The position numbers and the translations under genes are program-made. Shown in pieces: positions 12,236 to 24,755 of a stretch of 64,000 nucleotides of DNA. The notes under the pieces are model-generated. The model made no database searches. It saw nothing but the letters and a program-made list of their open reading frames with translations, and was not told where the DNA came from. Position 1 is the first letter of the stretch. Every line of letters begins with the position of its first letter. Source of the stretch: Corylus avellana (taxonomy: Eukaryota; Streptophyta; Magnoliopsida; Fagales; Betulaceae); NCBI RefSeq assembly GCF_901000735.1, contig NC_081547.1:29499382-29563381 (forward strand), read 5' to 3'.

Positions 12236-12424
12236 AATAGTAAATTTAACTGTTTAATTTATATTATGACACACAACTACTTATTTGAGATAAAATGAAC
12301 TAGAGAGTAGAGAGGATCCAATTCTTGTAAATGAGATGGTATTTTTGTCCAACAAAATGTGAAAGAACAAAAATGCCCTTTCATTTACATGAATGGAGAG
12401 GATCGAGTTCCCTACCCATTTACT

Positions 12425-12597
12425 GAAAAATCGAAAATGATCCTCTCCATTTCAAATGAAATTGAGAGTATCCATTTAGTGCATTTAGGAATCCAATATT
12501 GTATTTCTTTTTTTAGAGACAAATTTATCTTCCTAAATGCACTAAATGGATACTCTCCATTGCAAATGAACCTGATTGGAGTAATAAGGGCCATATT
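12425..12597. mobile_element. Short foldback element related to the 42217-42895 family
   Basis: Left arm sequence GAGAGTATCCATTTAGTGCA near 12461-12480 recurs inverted near 12538-12560, and GATCCTCTCCATTTC occurs near the left end. The end motif resembles the GGATCCTCTCC terminus of the element at 42217. The open frames here on both strands are a by-product of the palindrome. Confidence 0.45.
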
Positions 12598-12989
12598 ATT
12601 GAGGCTATTAGGACATCAACTCGATTCTTTTCTCACTAGAAGATGCTAAATGTGACAAGAGAAGCAAACCAAATAGTTCACGTTTTACCAAGAAGGGCAT
12701 CAAAGAAATGCATAGAAAATGAGTGGTTCACTGACCCACCGAATTGTATTAAAGATCTTCTTGCCTTTGAGCAAGGTGTACTTGTCATTTTGAGCTAATT
12801 AATGAAGCTACATCAATTTCCAAAAAAAAAAAAAAAAACGCTTCAATATGCATTTGACAGCTAATGCATTCGCCTTTTTCTTTTTTTTTCTTTTTAAATT
12901 GCATTCAGCTATTAAGAGACATTAAAAGATATATTAATTGAAATCTAAAATAGCAAGATTCATAATTAATTCTCTTCCTTTTAAAACAT

Positions 12990-13080
12990 GTCTCAAAGTT
13001 TAGCTTAATCGGTTAGGTTTGAATTTTTCTCTCCCCATTTCTTTCCCTTGCATGGACATATAAAAGAAAATAAATACATA
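12990..13080 (+). mobile_element. Degenerate tRNA-derived SINE, family 1 (plus)
   Basis: Contains A-box-like TTTAGCTTAATCGGTTAGG near 13000-13018 and a downstream part ending CCCTTGCATGGACATATAAA. That tail resembles the CTTGTGTGGACAT tails of the copies at 32325-32420 and 51545-51665. The B-box region is shortened. Confidence 0.35.
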
Positions 13081-14062
13081 AATTTATTTGAACGGTAGTT
13101 TTGGAGGAAAATTAAGAAGAAGAAAAATTTAAAATTTAATTGTTTTTTCTTTTAATCTCTCAAGCAACACACACCTTGCACCTTACATAAAGAAAGGCAA
13201 TTACATGAAGTGGTAAAAAATCACTTTTCCTCTTTAATTGGCAGATACTTACACCAAGAAAACTAGCCTTTCTTATTTAAGAAAGTAACCAAGTCATCTT
13301 GCAGCACCGACCGAAAGGAACTTGTACTAATATAACGGAAATGAAAGCAACACGAATTCAACAACTCAACTACTTTATCTCTGAACTGTCCCCGGTTGAC
13401 ACGTTAGCTTCGACCAGACGATAAAGTTCGTTTCTTCTGGTACGCGACAAGGAATTTTTAACCGGTCACCATCTCAATGTCGTTGTATTGCTTGACACCC
13501 AAAGTTCCACCTTCAAAGCCTAAAAAATTTAAAATAAAAGATATAAATTTCTCCCTCTTATACTGCAAATGAATCGGATTTGGATGAGTGCAACTAGCTG
13601 CTCGTACTTAGATTGAGCGTAATTAATTGTTCGTATTGGATGCTAATGTGACAACATACGTAGGCTCAGTACTTGTCTGAACAATTCGAGATACTAAACT
13701 CATTTTTCCCCTCATATTTACCGTATGCATTACATGCAATATGAACAATTAATTGCACCTGATTGCAGTAAAATTAGTGGTCTTAAATAACCAACCAAAA
13801 GCTTAAGTAGAAGAAACAAGTTGAGGCCAGCAATTAGTGTTTGAGAGGTGAAGAAAGGGTTTGTAATAGAAGCCTAGAGGCTAGAAGGAAGAATTCTTTC
13901 TGAATATTGATATATCCAATTGGATAAAGATGTATACACATATAAAGATAATAAGGATCCCATAAATTATAGGATTACAATGAATACAAATATTTTATAT
14001 ATGGGAATTACCTTTTGAAGTTAGTTGTCAATTATAAATGAATTGTTCTCTCTTTATAAATA
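13081..14062. other. Gene-free spacer
   Basis: AT-rich sequence without supported coding or repeat structure. Confidence 0.4.
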
Positions 14063-14243
14063 GAGAAATGCTATAGTGCTATAAAAAGATTATTTTTTGT
14101 CCATAAAAGTTTTAGATGGCAAGAGGTTTCATGCCCCATCCATAGTTGCTGTAGCATCATCCATTGATGGGGCCTGTGGCCTCTTGTCACTTATGACTTT
14201 TATAGACCAAAAATAATCTTTTTATTGCACTATAGCATATCTC
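14063..14243. mobile_element. 181-bp MITE with 9-bp target-site duplication
   Basis: Terminal inverted repeats read GAGAAATGCTATAGTGC on the left and, as reverse complement, GAGATATGCTATAGTGC on the right. The 9-bp sequence TTATAAATA flanks both ends (14054-14062 and 14244-14252). The arms pair further through AAAGATTATTTTTTGTC and its complement. A 9-bp duplication with long arms suggests Mutator-type mobilisation in trans; no protein is encoded. Confidence 0.8.
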
Positions 14244-14704
14244 TTATAAATACTATCAAATATGCCAATATATATGAGCTTGATTCTTTTCGTGTGTATG
14301 TAAATGTAATCAAATGTGATATGAATTCTAAGTCCAAGTATGGTAAGTGATAGGTAGGAGAATAACAAAATATATAACATTTATGGTAGGTTAGGTGGCA
14401 TATACCAACCCTGTTGATAACAAAATAGTAAATGGCTTCCCAGTTGACACAAAACCAAGGGAACTTTTAAGACTGGAATAAACCAACCAAGAGGTGTCCT
14501 CTGCAGGCCCGTTGACTTGCTTTATCAATAGTTAATAGTTTAATGGGTTTAGAGAATTTCTTGTCCAAACTCTTTTTGAGAGAGGAGCTCCCCTGCTCGG
14601 AGCCTCGGAGGGATGGGTGGGCTTATTGCTAGGACAGGAATCCCCTGGGAGTCCCTCCCACTGATCATTGTCCATAGAGCAAAGGGCTGAGGAATTCTCA
14701 CGAG

Positions 14705-14932
14705 ATCCAAATAAAATGGTTGGTTCAAACGACATTACGCACTGGCAGGCTCGATGGACAACACCAATGGCCTGGCCCAGCCCATAAAACATGAATACGG
14801 GCTGGAGCCCATACGAGTCAGAGGAGTCCAAATAAAATCGTTGGTTCAAACCTTAAATGACATTACTCACCGGCAGGCTCGATGGACAACGCCTATGGCC
14901 TAGCCCAGCCAATAAAAATGAATGCGGGCTTC
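14705..14932. repeat. Direct repeat of about 105 bp, period about 122, upstream of SNX2
   Basis: Copies at about 14705-14806 and 14827-14932 share TGGTTGGTTCAAAC-type and GGCAGGCTCGATGGACAAC sequence with scattered differences. They lie 260-490 bases upstream of the SNX2 start codon, so they may sit in its promoter. Confidence 0.75.
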
Positions 14933-15194
14933 AAGTCAGACCCAGGGTTCGACAAACACGGTCTTCAAGCTCCAAATGTTCTCTGTGCATGTCACCTTGC
15001 GTGGCGGCACTAGCATCTTCTTGACAAAGAAACAGCCCAATAAGACAACCTCACACCCCAAGTTGACTCGACCGAGTTACCCTCTCGCTCACTCGCTTAC
15101 CTTACAATCCCCGCAACCCCCATCCCAACTCTGCCTTCTTCTTCTTCTTCGTTTTTTTGTCAATTTTTGTTTCTAAAATTTGTTGATAATAAAG

Positions 15195-18100
15195 ATGATG
15201 GGGCATGAAGAAACTGACGTGCACGAATCCCGAGAAGAAATGGAATCTCTGGTCCTCGACGAGCCATCCAACGGCCGGTCTTCCTCCGATAATCCGCTGC
15301 TCTCGTCTGCATCGTCGTCCTTCATAGACCGTCAGAGCCCTGACTCTTCCTTCAACACCTTTCTGGACCCACCGTCCTACGCCGAAGCGATCTTCACCTC
15401 CTTCGATTCCTCATCCAACGGCCACGATGAAAGCCCCCGACTTTCTTCCAACTCCAATCCTCGGAGCTCCGATTACCTCTACATCTCGGTATCGGACCCG
15501 CAAAAGGAGCAGGAGCTATCCAATTCGCTGGTCTCGGGTGGAACCACGTACTACACGTACTTAATCACGACGAGGACGAACCTACCCGAATTCGGCGGAC
15601 CCGGGTCCGAATTCACCCTCCGGAGACGCTTCCGGGACGTGGTGACGCTATCGGACCGGTTATCGGAGTCGTACCGGGGGTTCTTCATACCGATCCGACC
15701 CGACAAGAGCGTGGTAGAGAGCCAGGTGATGTCTAAGCAGGAATTCGTGGAGCAGAGGAGGGTGTTACTGGAAAGGTACCTCCGGAGATTGGCGGCGCAC
15801 CCGGCGATCCGGCGGAGCGAGGAATTGAGGGTGTTTTTGGAGGTGAAAGGGAAATTGCCACTGGCGAGGAGCATCGACGTGGCGTCGAGCGTGATTGACG
15901 GGGCAGCGAGGCTGCCGAGGCAGTTATTGGGCGATGAGGCGATGGATGTGAGTGCCAAGGGCGGTAGGGACTTGCTGAGGATGTTTAAGGAGTTGAAGCA
16001 GGCGATGACGAACGATTGGGGCGGCACAAAGCCGCTGGTGGTGGAGGAGGATAAGGAGTTCATGGAGAGGAAGGAGAGGTTGGTGGAGTTTGAGCACCAA
16101 CTTAGCAATGTGTCGCTACAGGTTAGTCTTTTGTTTGTGTGCTTTATATGAATATATGGTTTTTGCTTTATAAAGGTTTAGGACTTGAACAATTGGAAGT
16201 TGGTTTCATTTGCATGTTTTGTGGGAAATGAAATGAATTGGTTCAGTGTGTGTGCTAGAAAGGAATTGATGGTGAAAATATGCTACCCTATTCGAAATGT
16301 GGCAATGAGGAGAAAATGGGATATGGTGAAACAATGTGCTTTTTATTTTATGTGTAACAATGCAATGAGCAATTAGTGGGTTATTTGAAGGTGTCCTTAC
16401 TTCATGATTTGCTTGCTTCGATTGTGATTTTTGGTGTAAATGATTGTTTTTTCAGGCTGAATCGCTTGTTAAATCCCAGCAGGACATTGGAGAGACAATG
16501 GGGGAGTTAGGATTGGCTTTTGTTAAGCTGACCAAGTTTGAGATGGAGGAAGCATTGTTTGAGTCTCAAAGAGCACGAGCCACTGACACGAAAAATGTGG
16601 CGACTGCTGCTGTTAAAGCTAGTAGATTGTACCGGGAGTTAAATGCACAGACCGTCAAACATTTGGTAATTATCAAGAGTCCATACTGTAGATTAAAATT
16701 CAAACTTTATATATAATCTCGGTGGTCTGTGATAGATATATGTATTGAAAGCTTTCTTGAAAACTGTCTTCCTAGTACTACTAGAAAACTTTCTTGACTG
16801 TGAATGAGTTTAGTGAATTGATAGAATGGCCCACGGTCCTTTTAAGGAAAATCTTTCACTGCTTCACTTACCAATGTGTTCCATTAATATTGCAGGATAA
16901 ACTCCATGATTATCTTGGAATAATGTTAGCCGTCAACAATGCATTTGCTGACCGATCAAGTGCTTTACTAACAGTTCAGACTCTTTCATCGGAATTAGCT
17001 TCCTTGCATTTAAGGATCGAGAAGCTTGAAGCTGCTTCATTGAAAATATTTGGTGGTGACAGGTCCAGAATACGCAAAATAGAAGAATTGAAAGAAACCA
17101 TTAGAGTTACCGAAGATGCTAAAACTTGTGCAGAGAGAGAATATGAACAGATCAAGGTAACATCATTCTTCCTGGTTTTTCTCTAAGGAACTTGAAATTT
17201 TGGGTCTATCATTTTGATGATAGATAGCCAATCTTCAGAAATAAGTCTGATTATTTGCTATTATCTGCAATATGTTGCATGCTATGTACATTTTTTTTGA
17301 AGTTGATTTCTTTTCCTCTTGCTTTCTTGCCTTTATAATATTCAGTAATCACAAGATGAAAAAAGGGACAAAAACCCTGCTCGACCCATCAACATGGTAC
17401 TCAACTTTGACACCTCTTCTCACCCCCCACCTCCACCCCCATGAATTATAATGCAATGGCACAGCAACCGTGGTGATAGATATGATATTTATAGCTTGAT
17501 TGTCACTTAATTGGAGTGATTCACAACACTCCAAAAAAAAAAAAAATCAATAAACAAAGTCTGAACACCATCTTTTGAGGTCAGGTTGTTGATGTTTTAA
17601 GTTGTGGTCTAATTTTACCCTCTTAACGCAGATCATGAACCAATTACGGATTGGTGTTTTTGGTTCAAGCTTAGCTCTTTAAATTCTATTATATAAATCT
17701 GATCTGAGAAAGATTTAAAGTTTATCAATCTCTATGTGTAATATAGTATTTATGTACACTCTTTCACTGAACATTTAAGGCTGAAGTTTCACTTTAAGCA
17801 TGTTACCAGAGACAGAAGAGAAATTAGTTATTTATATGATGAGAAATGCTACAATATTTCCAAGTGCACACTCTTTGACGTGGCATTAAAAATCACCATT
17901 GGATTTTGGATGGATCACTATTGAATTTTGTATTCAATGATGATTTTTATTGCCATGCCAGGGAGTGCGTGTGAGAGTGTGAGTAGCATTTCTTTTATAT
18001 GATTATGAAAGTGACCATTCTCTCCTTCTAGACACTAGAAGATTCCATATCAAGACTTTTCACATCTCACATGGTGTGGATATCTGTCTTTTGCAATATT

Positions 18101-19134
18101 GAAGGAACACTTCTCAAACAAAATTGATGTTGCTATTTAGATTCCAGTTTGGTACATGCTTTACATTTGGGCTTCAGTTTTTTTTTTTACCCCTTTTTTT
18201 GTTAATTTATATCAGGGGTTCAGTTTATTGGGCTTAAGGTATTGGCTTGTATGTGTGTGTCATAGACATATAATGAGGGTTTATTATTTACTTGAAGGGT
18301 AAACTGATGGCAACATACATTGTGGTGTATGATTTGTAATTACAAATTGTTCATAAATTGTGTTGTATAAAAGATATTTTGTCCTAGTTTAGATTGGAGA
18401 TGTTCTATTTTGTGAGACTGTAAGTACAGCCTGACTCTTTGACAACCATAGCCATTTTCTGCATAAATAAAGAAAATTAACATACTTTTTCTGTGACCTT
18501 GTAGTATACAACTCTGTAATTTCATCAAAGGTAGAAGAAAATATGTAGCCTTTTGATAGACTCGCAACAGATTGATGCTCTGCCTTTCCTCCATGTCTAA
18601 TGCAATCAGTTCATCTCGGTGTCTTCATCATTCTAATGTCATTGAACCTTTAAAAGCTTAGGCTTGTTCGATAAAGTGACTATGTTTCTGTGTCTCCTTT
18701 GTTAATGTACACCTATATGCTCTCATGTTCCTTTTTATTTGCACCGATTTTGAAATTTGTGGAAGAACATTTACATTTGAGAACTCTATTGTTCTCTATG
18801 GAGAGATTATGTAAAAATGTTGCAAGTACAATTAATGGTTTGACTATATATGCAGGAAAATAACAGGAGTGAGCTTGAAAGACTTGACAAAGAGAGGCAT
18901 GATGACTTCATGAGCATGTTGAGAGGGTTTGTTGTGAATCAGGTACCTTCTTTTTTGATTGGCAATATGTGGTCCTGGACAATAGAATGCTATATAACCT
19001 TACACTTCAAAATAAGCTCTTTCACAGGCAATTTTTTTATTCTGATGGCAATTTATGCATGTAAACAGGCAGGTTATGCAGAGAAGATGGCAAATGTGTG
19101 GGAGAAGCTTGCAGAAGAAACTGATCATTTGTGA
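15195..19134 (+). CDS. SNX2: Sorting nexin 2-type PX-BAR protein (retromer-associated)
   Basis: Binds phosphoinositides on endosomes and, with SNX1, works with the core retromer in sorting vacuolar receptors. Exons: 15195-16121, 16456-16665, 16896-17156, 18856-18942 and 19069-19134 (1551 bases, 516 aa); all junctions are in phase 0. An acidic, Ser-rich N-terminus (residues 1-90) precedes a PX domain (about 94-220) with the RRRF phosphoinositide-binding motif (143-146) and a basic loop near PIRPDKS. The rest (about 290-510) is the Vps5-type BAR coiled coil (e.g. AESLVKSQQDIGETMGELG), ending AGYAEKMANVWEKLAEE. The ATG at 15195 is chosen; the frame has no earlier ATG, only in-frame TTGs. It is a little shorter than I recall for Arabidopsis SNX2a/b. 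Intron 3 (1.7 kb) holds a MITE at 17841-17994. Confidence 0.93.
17841..17994. mobile_element. 154-bp MITE with 9-bp target-site duplication in SNX2 intron 3
   Basis: Ends are GAGAAATGCTAC on the left and, as reverse complement, AAGAAATGCTAC on the right. The 9-bp sequence TTATATGAT flanks both ends (17832-17840 and 17995-18003). The inner arms pair around CATTGGATTTTG and CAATGATGA-type sequence. It shares the GAGAAATGCTA terminus with the element at 14063. Confidence 0.8.
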
Positions 19135-20381
19135 AAGATGGCAGCTGAAGTACTTGGCTGTAAATTTTGGTTTCAAACTTTCCTTTGTACTTCTTCCTGT
19201 AATTCATGTTTGTACAGTAGTTGGAATGTTCAACAAGCTTTACACTTGCTAAGTTGATCTGGCCATTACCTCCATTGTCATTTATTAATGTCCACGAATC
19301 TTTTCCTTAAAAGATTATTGAATTTTTTACACTGGCTCTCTGCTTGAAGTGACCGTCCTTACTTTTTGCTCGGGACCAGGTAATTTGAAATTACCCAACA
19401 TGTTTTGCAAGTGAGGCAAATTCAAGATGTATAAAAGAAAGTAATTTAAAAAGTTAAGGATTTTTCATTTGTAATTTGTTCTAGTTGCTTTGCTCTTGAC
19501 TTTTTGATTGATTTAAGATTCTCAAGATACCTATGCATAAATTTTCCTGATCTTACTTGACTATGTGTTACTATTTCATCATTTATATACAGGAGAAGGA
19601 AAAGTTCGTTCATTCAACCATCCCCTAGAGCTAGAATGTAATGCTATGGTACCTTTTCTTTGTGTCAGCAGCCTTTCTATTTTATTCATTTTATGATTCA
19701 AACTAGATTTCATAAATCTCCCTTTCACTTATTTTCTAGCATTTCTCACACTTCCATTTATAACATAACAAAATTTTGACCGTCATATTCTTTCTTCTCT
19801 CTTGGAGCTAAGGGAGGACGATGATTCTCTCTATTTCATTGTTAATATTCTATTTGTTGGATTTCATGATCTATACAGAGTCAAGTTATTTAAAAAATTT
19901 AAATAAGGTAGTAACAATTCATTTTCATCATTAGATATGTAACAAAATAAAATCTTGAGAAAAAAATAATTTATCTTCATTTCAAATGAGTAAGAGACGA
20001 TCTTATTCCACTTAGGAGGGAATGGAACATAACACACAAAAATAAAAGATAAATGCTTTGCTTCATTAAAAAGTTCATTTTGGCCATTTTCATTTTTTAT
20101 TGTGGCATGGCCCATTAAAATCAATTAATTTTAAAATGGGCAATGCCACCTATGATTAAAATGGCTAAAAGATGAATTTTTCAATGAATCCAAGCATTTC
20201 TCAAAACAAAATGGCTCCTGTCTACGATCATTGTTGTATGATTTGAATCAAATCACAAATGCTCAAGACAAAAGACCCTTGAATAAATTGAAACAAACTT
20301 GTATTTACAGACGCCAATGCAATCACTAAACAAAATTAATGTTCAAGAATGAATGAATCGTGGACACCAGTAGTTGTCTTC
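19135..20381. other. Convergent intergenic region between SNX2 and the LRR kinase
   Basis: Should contain the 3' UTRs of both genes, which point toward each other. No other gene or clear repeat is seen. Confidence 0.5.
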
Positions 20382-23065
20382 CTAAGTATCACTCGTTGAA
20401 GGGATTCCAGCCCCATCATCACTAGAACTGGCAGCTGTCTCCGGTCTAATCTCTTCCAGTTGTTGGAGAACCTGCTGAACTTCCGGTCGAGCCGACGGTG
20501 ACGGATCAACACAATGCAAAGCCAGTTTCAATGTGTTAAGCAACTCATCACCGATTGTAGATGCATCCCTCATCAACTCTAAATCAAACACTTCATTTGT
20601 CCACTCCTCCTTCACGATGGAGGCAACCCACTGAGGCAAATCGTGACCATTCATCGCCTCACCGGGAGACTTCCCTGTTAGGAGCTCCAATATGATGACG
20701 CCAAGACTGTAAACATCGGTTTTCGTGTTGGCTTTCTTGAGCTTCGAAAGCTCAGGCGCTCGATAGCCTAATGCTGCTGCAGTAGCAATCACATTAGAAT
20801 TGGCAGCAGCTGTCATCAACCGAGAGAGGCCAAAATCTGCAATTTTGGCGTTATTTTGCTCATCAAGCAGGACATTGCTGGATGTAAGGTTCCCATGTAT
20901 GTTCTCAAGGCTGTGAAGGTGGAACAGGCCACGTGTCATGCCCTGCACTATCTTCATCCTTGTTGGCCAATCAATGGGTGTGTCAGGCCCGCGAGCTGCA
21001 ACAAAAAATGAAACAAATCAAAATTAGTAAACAAAACAATCCTCACTCAACCGATACATGTTCTTTCGACAGGATTGTATTCGGGATTTACCCACAAGGA
21101 TGGGTGCCCATGCCTTGAGGGGCTCCATGTCATTTTCTTTTTTAAAAAAAAAGTTGTTGATCTTTGCGAAGTTTAGCATATGAAGCTAATTAGATTTCAA
21201 TCTTACTCACCATGGAGAAATGCTGCAAGACTTCCTTTAGGCATGAAATCAAAAACAAGAAGCTTCTCTCCTTTGGGTCCCAAGTAGAAACCCCTGAGAG
21301 CCAAAAGATTTGGGTGCCGGATTTTCCCAAGCACGCTAACCTCGGCTTCGAATTCCCTCTGACTTTTAGTTATCTTCTCTCTCAATCTCTTCACAGCAAC
21401 TTGATTCCCATCCTCCAGTGTGGCCTTATAGACAGTTCCATAAGTACTCTTCCCCATTATCTCTGCAGTTGCGCATAGAAGATCATCAGCTGTAAAAACC
21501 ATAGTCCCATCAAAATGGACTAGTTTCCCTCCGGCGTCTCCACCCGCTTCTACCTCAACCCCGGCTGCCGGGACCCCCTTTTCAGCCCTTGCAGCTCCAG
21601 CCCTTCCTGTGGTCTCACCATCCTTTTCTTTCGATGCAGTCCTCCTCCTTATCAAGCAGCAGAGCAATATGCAACACAGAATGAGCAGAACCACGAGGAG
21701 GGCTCCTGCTGCTATGAGAATTATGTCTTTAGTACTTAGTTTGTGGTGACGGTGCTTTGATATACCGGAAGCTGGACCCGGGACACCTTGCGAAGGCGCT
21801 TGAGAAGGACATGGAATTGAACCACTAAACCCACATAGTTGAATGTTCCCCACAAAAGAGCTTGCATTAAATTTCTGGGAGAGACGAGTGGGAACAGAAC
21901 CAGATAGGTTATTGTAAGAAACGTTGAAAGAATTAAGATTCGGTAGATCAGCTAGGGAAGCCGGGATTTCTCCGCTAAGATTATTCTGTGATAAATCAAG
22001 CTGTGTAAGCGTAGAAATAAGGCCTATAGTTGAGGGAATGTTACCACTAAATTGGTTTCTCTTCAAATTTAGAACAGAAAGGTTGAGTAATCTGTCAAGA
22101 GCATCTGGGATTTGGTTATCGAGGTTGTTGCTCTCCAGATTCAAAACAACAAGTGAGGATAGATTGACTATGCTAGAAGGTAAGCTTCCATTTATGGCAT
22201 TATTAGAGAAATCCAGAGTTCTTAGTCTAGAGAGTCTCCCTACTTCAACGGGGATTGGTCCACTGATATGGTTATTACTAAGCGAAATCTCTTGGAGCTT
22301 GCTTAACGTGCCCCAGGTGTTTGGTATAGAGCCAGAGAGGTTATTGTGTTGGAGATAAAGGAAGGTAAGGGAAAGTGAGTGAGTGAGGCTAACTGGGAAT
22401 GAACCCGAAAATGCATTGAAGCTAAGATCGAGCCTATAAAGCTTGGAAGAGTTTGCAAGACTAGCTGGGATTATCCCAGTGAGCAAATTGTTACTAAGAT
22501 CAAGGGTCTGAAGCAGAGGACATGAACCTAATGAAGGAGGGATTGAACCTGTAAGCCGATTGTTGAATAGCTGCACCCCTCTGAGATTTGGAAGGAACCC
22601 CAGTGCTGAAGGGATTGAACCTCCAATCACATTGTCGTGGAGGCTAAGCTTTCGAAGCCCTTGAAGTTGGCCGATCTTTTCGGAGATTCGGCCACCCAAT
22701 CCTCTCCATGGAAGCTGGATTACAATAACCTGTCCTTGAGCACACTTAATTCCAGGCCAACCTCCCGAACATGCTCCAAATCCACTATCGTTCCAACTCC
22801 TCAAGAACCCTCTCGGGTCATCCAATTCATGCTTGAATGCTTGAAGTGCTTGAAAGTCAGCTGCTGTCACGACTACACCATCCCAATCCTCGCCTGAGAC
22901 GGGGTTAGTGACACAAATCAGAAGCAGCAGAAGCAAGAGAAATTGGGCCGTGCAGAGAAGGAACTCTTTCAAAAACCCCAAAAAATGAAGTGAAGGAACT
23001 CTCTCTTGAAGCTTCCACTTCTCTTTCTTCTTATCTGAAATGCAATCCGCCCCCCTTTCCATCAT
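20382..23065 (-). CDS. IMK2: LRR receptor-like kinase, IMK2-type, probably catalytically inactive
   Basis: Plasma-membrane receptor-like protein of the LRR III group, resembling the inflorescence meristem kinases IMK2/IMK3. Two exons, 21211-23065 and 20382-20995 (2469 bases, 822 aa), joined in phase 1. Order: hydrophobic signal segment (about 28-57), LRR N-terminal cap with [11 protein letters not shown], about 11 leucine-rich repeats (115-400), a Cys pair near 411-419, transmembrane helix (447-472), basic stop-transfer RRR, juxtamembrane region, then kinase domain (about 535-810). The Lys of AVKRL (559) and the DFG (672-674) remain, but HRD is HGN (652-654), losing the catalytic Asp. The start at 23065 (MMERGADC) is a choice; the frame is open further upstream to 23371 with other ATGs. 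The IMK2 identity is from memory of the family. Confidence 0.9.
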
Positions 23066-23375
23066 ACACTCAAGAATCTGAAAAGGGTGTTCGTAAAAAT
23101 TGTTCAAAAGTAGTAAAGTTTGGTTCGGCATAAACTCCAAGAAATATAGCAAAGAATGTAAAAAGAGGAAGAGGAGTGGAGAGAAAGGAATCTGATTTGT
23201 GGGTTTCCCTTTCCTCTCTTTATTCAGATTTTGCTTTGTGTGCTTGCTAGTATGAAGAAGAGAGTATGTTACAGTATAGAGGCGTGAATAAAACAGGAAC
23301 AAAATCAGTTGGTAGAGGGTTTTGTAGCGAGTGAGAGAGCCAAAGGGGGTGGGGTTTCTGTGATGGTGCACGTGA

Positions 23376-23379
<4 letters not shown>

Positions 23380-23406
<27 letters not shown>
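23380..23406. repeat. (GA)n microsatellite upstream of the LRR kinase
   Basis: About 13 GA units roughly 320 bases upstream of the chosen start, so probably in the 5' UTR or core promoter. Confidence 0.85.
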
Positions 23407-23721
23407 GGAATCTTGTATTGGGAGAAAGGAAACGCCCGAGACAAAAATGTCAGGTGGGTGCAACATGGTTCACAGGGTCACCTTCTTACAAAGCCTAACG
23501 GCTAGTTTTCATGCCGCTCTTCCCTATGAGCATTATTATTATTTTTATGACCAAGGTTCATGGCGGGTCTTTTATTGCCCAACCCGCTCCTCCTAACGGC
23601 TATCTTTTTTTTCAATGGGTCCCACTGCCACATCAACTGGATCATGTTGCCCCCCCGACAGAGCTTAAGCCTGATGACATTGGGTTTGAATTAAAAAGAA
23701 CCAATCCGCTGGGATAGCCTT

Positions 23722-24060
23722 TTAGGGGGCATTAAGATTAGGCGTCCGAGGTTGGAAGTGGTGGAGTGGGCCATCCCTTTGATATACACCATTAGATATA
23801 ATCTCAAACAATTTTGTTTCCGTTTTAGTTTGATATTGTAGCAAAAATTGATTGATGTGAAAAAAAAAATAAAAATATTTTTTTAAAAAAATGAAAAAGT
23901 ATGAATATTTGATATGGAAAAATGAAAAAAATTTGTTTTGTAATGATTTTTCAATTGAAATAGTAATAAAAAGTGATTGATGTGATGTAAAAAGTAAAAT
24001 AATGTTAAAAAATAAAAAAGTACGATTTTTATGTCTTTGCCTTTGCCAAACCGTTACCAA
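23722..24060. mobile_element. Possible non-autonomous element sharing a core with 53815-54075
   Basis: Contains TGATTGATGTGATGTAAAAA near 23972-23990 and a right end reading CTTTGCCAAAC. The region at 53815-54075 has nearly the same core and a CTCTTTGCCAAAG end. The two look like diverged copies of one TTTGGCAA-ended repeat; the left end here is unclear. Confidence 0.35.
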
Positions 24061-24755
24061 TCAGTGCCTACCTCACCATTAAATGATTAACCCAATTTGG
24101 AAAATTTAACTAGGATCTCAGATTTTGGCAGCATACTATACTATACACTTGGAAACCCAGAAGGGTCGTGGTCTTCATGTTTGGTGAAAGCGGACATGCC
24201 AGTGGTCCAAATAGAGTTTTACCAACTTGGATCCGAATTCCCTATTATTTTCTGTTTAATGGGAGGAGAACTTGAACAATAACAGGAAAATGGTAAAAGG
24301 AACTTTCCTACCCACACAAAGGGCTCCACAGGTGGACCCCCTACTCGAGCAGATTTTCCTTATCCACCCTCTCATGTACTCTTGTCCAAAAAGAAAAAAA
24401 GACAGGGATAAGAAGAGAGGAAGAAGGATCCTCTATGACCTGTGACCTGTCCATGCAATTTTGAAGGGTTTTGTCCCAAAGATGGCTTTTTTCATGTTAG
24501 TTATTGGACCAAGTCCAAAATCTGCTTAAGCTTCCTTCCACTTTCTCAATTTCCGCCGAGTCCTCCTTGGCACTTTTCGTCGGTGGATAAGTCCAGTATG
24601 GGCACAAAATCACACAAGTGTCGGTTTAATATTTTTTCAACCCAATTTTAAAGAGAACTTTTTTCTTCTTTTGTAACCAAGTCAAGCTTTGAACAATTTT
24701 TGAATTAATGCATCATACATCAATGGATCATTTATGACAAATGGCGAACTGAAAA

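Noticed and set aside
12359..12649. Open frames on both strands around 12400-12600
   Set aside because: They come from a foldback repeat; the two strands encode near-identical words because of the palindrome.
15180..15194. TTG-initiated extension of SNX2 by five codons
   Set aside because: Plant translation uses ATG; the in-frame ATG at 15195 follows immediately.
15551..16108. 185-codon open frame on the minus strand
   Set aside because: GC-rich antisense shadow of SNX2 exon 1, Ser/Leu-rich with no motif.
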